From contig NZ_JABKKG010000001.1 in NCBI RefSeq assembly GCF_013166595.1, positions 186,001-250,000 on the forward strand: DNA of 64,000 bases. The letters run 5' to 3'. Under the pieces are notes generated by a model that did no database searches, was not told where the DNA came from, and worked only from the letters and a program-made list of their open reading frames with translations. Every line of letters starts with the position of its first letter. Positions within the stretch are counted from its first letter, which is position 1. Shown piece by piece: positions 63,721 to 64,000 of the stretch. The position numbers and the translations under genes were made by a program. Source of the stretch: Palleniella intestinalis. Its GTDB lineage: Bacteria > Bacteroidota > Bacteroidia > Bacteroidales > Bacteroidaceae.

Positions 63721-64000
63721 TTATTTCAAAATACTTTTTTTCTTCTTTCGCAAAAATCCGGGAATGAAAGAGTTGAAATCATGTTTGAACTCTATTCCAA
63801 GACCTTGAGTATTGAGGCTTGATTTTGTGAAATACCTATCGGTTGTCTGATTATATACACGCACAGACAGATTACCATTTGGGAAGAGCAGATAACGGAC
63901 ATCAAAATCACCAATGAATGATGTTGTAGCATTCTTGTTGTCACGATATCCGAACTGACCATTAATCTGCAGACGGTTATTAAACATCCTACCTGAGATA
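63721..64000 (-). CDS. tamB: TamB-like translocation/assembly module, C-terminal part
   Basis: End of a large outer-membrane-linked protein of the TamB (DUF490) family, which helps move lipids or barrel proteins between membranes. Only the C-terminal part is in the window. The frame is open to the window end (residues before MFNN read ISGR). Seen: RLQINGQFGYRDNKNATTSFIGDFDVRYLLFPNGNLSVRVYNQTTDRYFTKSSLNTQGLGIEFKHDFNSFI, the beta-strand pattern typical of the last DUF490 region. The tail is basic (RKKKKSILK). It precedes the ClpC-like gene by 15 bases. Confidence 0.8.
   Translation of the reverse strand, partial: ISGRMFNNRLQINGQFGYRDNKNATTSFIGDFDVRYLLFPNGNLSVRVYNQTTDRYFTKSSLNTQGLGIEFKHDFNSFIPGFLRKKKKSILK

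Overview
The window looks like a chromosomal segment of an anaerobic Bacteroidetes bacterium, most likely Prevotella/Segatella or a close relative. Evidence for this: a single-chain pyruvate:ferredoxin oxidoreductase, a Bacteroides-type aerotolerance (Bat) operon, RpoZ/DUF4293/BamD gene order, an ACT-less SerA of the Bacteroidales kind, an LptD of Bacteroidetes type, and promoters that fit the Bacteroidetes consensus (TTTG, 19-21 bp, TAnnTTTG). I see no rRNA or tRNA gene, no insertion sequence, no phage gene and no CRISPR array. It reads as core genome.

Layout. 1-0.9 kb: end of pncB and a secreted M15 peptidase. 1.2-2.3 kb: an ATP-grasp-like protein (minus). 2.6-6.2 kb: nifJ. 6.4-8.7 kb: a small secreted protein and the bamD-rpoZ-DUF4293 operon (minus). 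8.8-13.3 kb: uvrB-nhaC-gluQ. 13.5-18.0 kb: a DUF486 membrane protein and a pectin-degrading pair, one GH28 enzyme and one GH28-GH105 fusion. 18.1-23.8 kb: lptD with a CPA2 antiporter, and an HD hydrolase. 24-26.9 kb: serC-serA-lipoprotein. 27-29.7 kb: two related secreted TPR proteins. 29.8-37.1 kb: gyrA, DUF1015-yigZ and PBP1A. 37.2-40.1 kb: pyrB-pyrI-glyA. 40.2-51.3 kb (minus): moxR, a DUF58 protein, a BatD-like protein, batA, a batB-batC fusion, a batD-batE fusion, an MBL hydrolase, ruvC and a ModF-like ABC protein, tightly packed and probably one transcription unit. 51.4-55.2 kb: HtrA protease, a ferredoxin-type membrane protein and divergent oxyR. 55.2-64 kb: HAD and GNAT enzymes, a PH-domain protein, rlmH, a phosphohexomutase, a nitrilase-family amidase, an rRNA methyltransferase, a ClpC-like ATPase without its usual N-domain, and the end of a TamB-like gene.

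How genes work together. Several loci serve the cell envelope (BamD, LptD, TamB-like, PBP1A, HtrA). Several concern oxygen and redox life of an anaerobe (PFOR, OxyR, the Bat operon, the ferredoxin-like membrane protein). The GH28/GH105 pair would shorten pectic oligosaccharides in the periplasm. Serine and one-carbon metabolism (serC, serA, glyA) and pyrimidine synthesis (pyrB, pyrI) are also here.

The most unusual signal is not a gene. Four intergenic places (near 1.1, 13.35, 32.7 and 53.25 kb) carry an ordered array of four 14-bp units set 21-22 bp apart. Three of the four copies share the same flanking motifs at identical distances, and in these three the unit orientations follow one rule (forward units first, then reverse units, with a single switch that moves between copies). 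I know of no named family with this layout.
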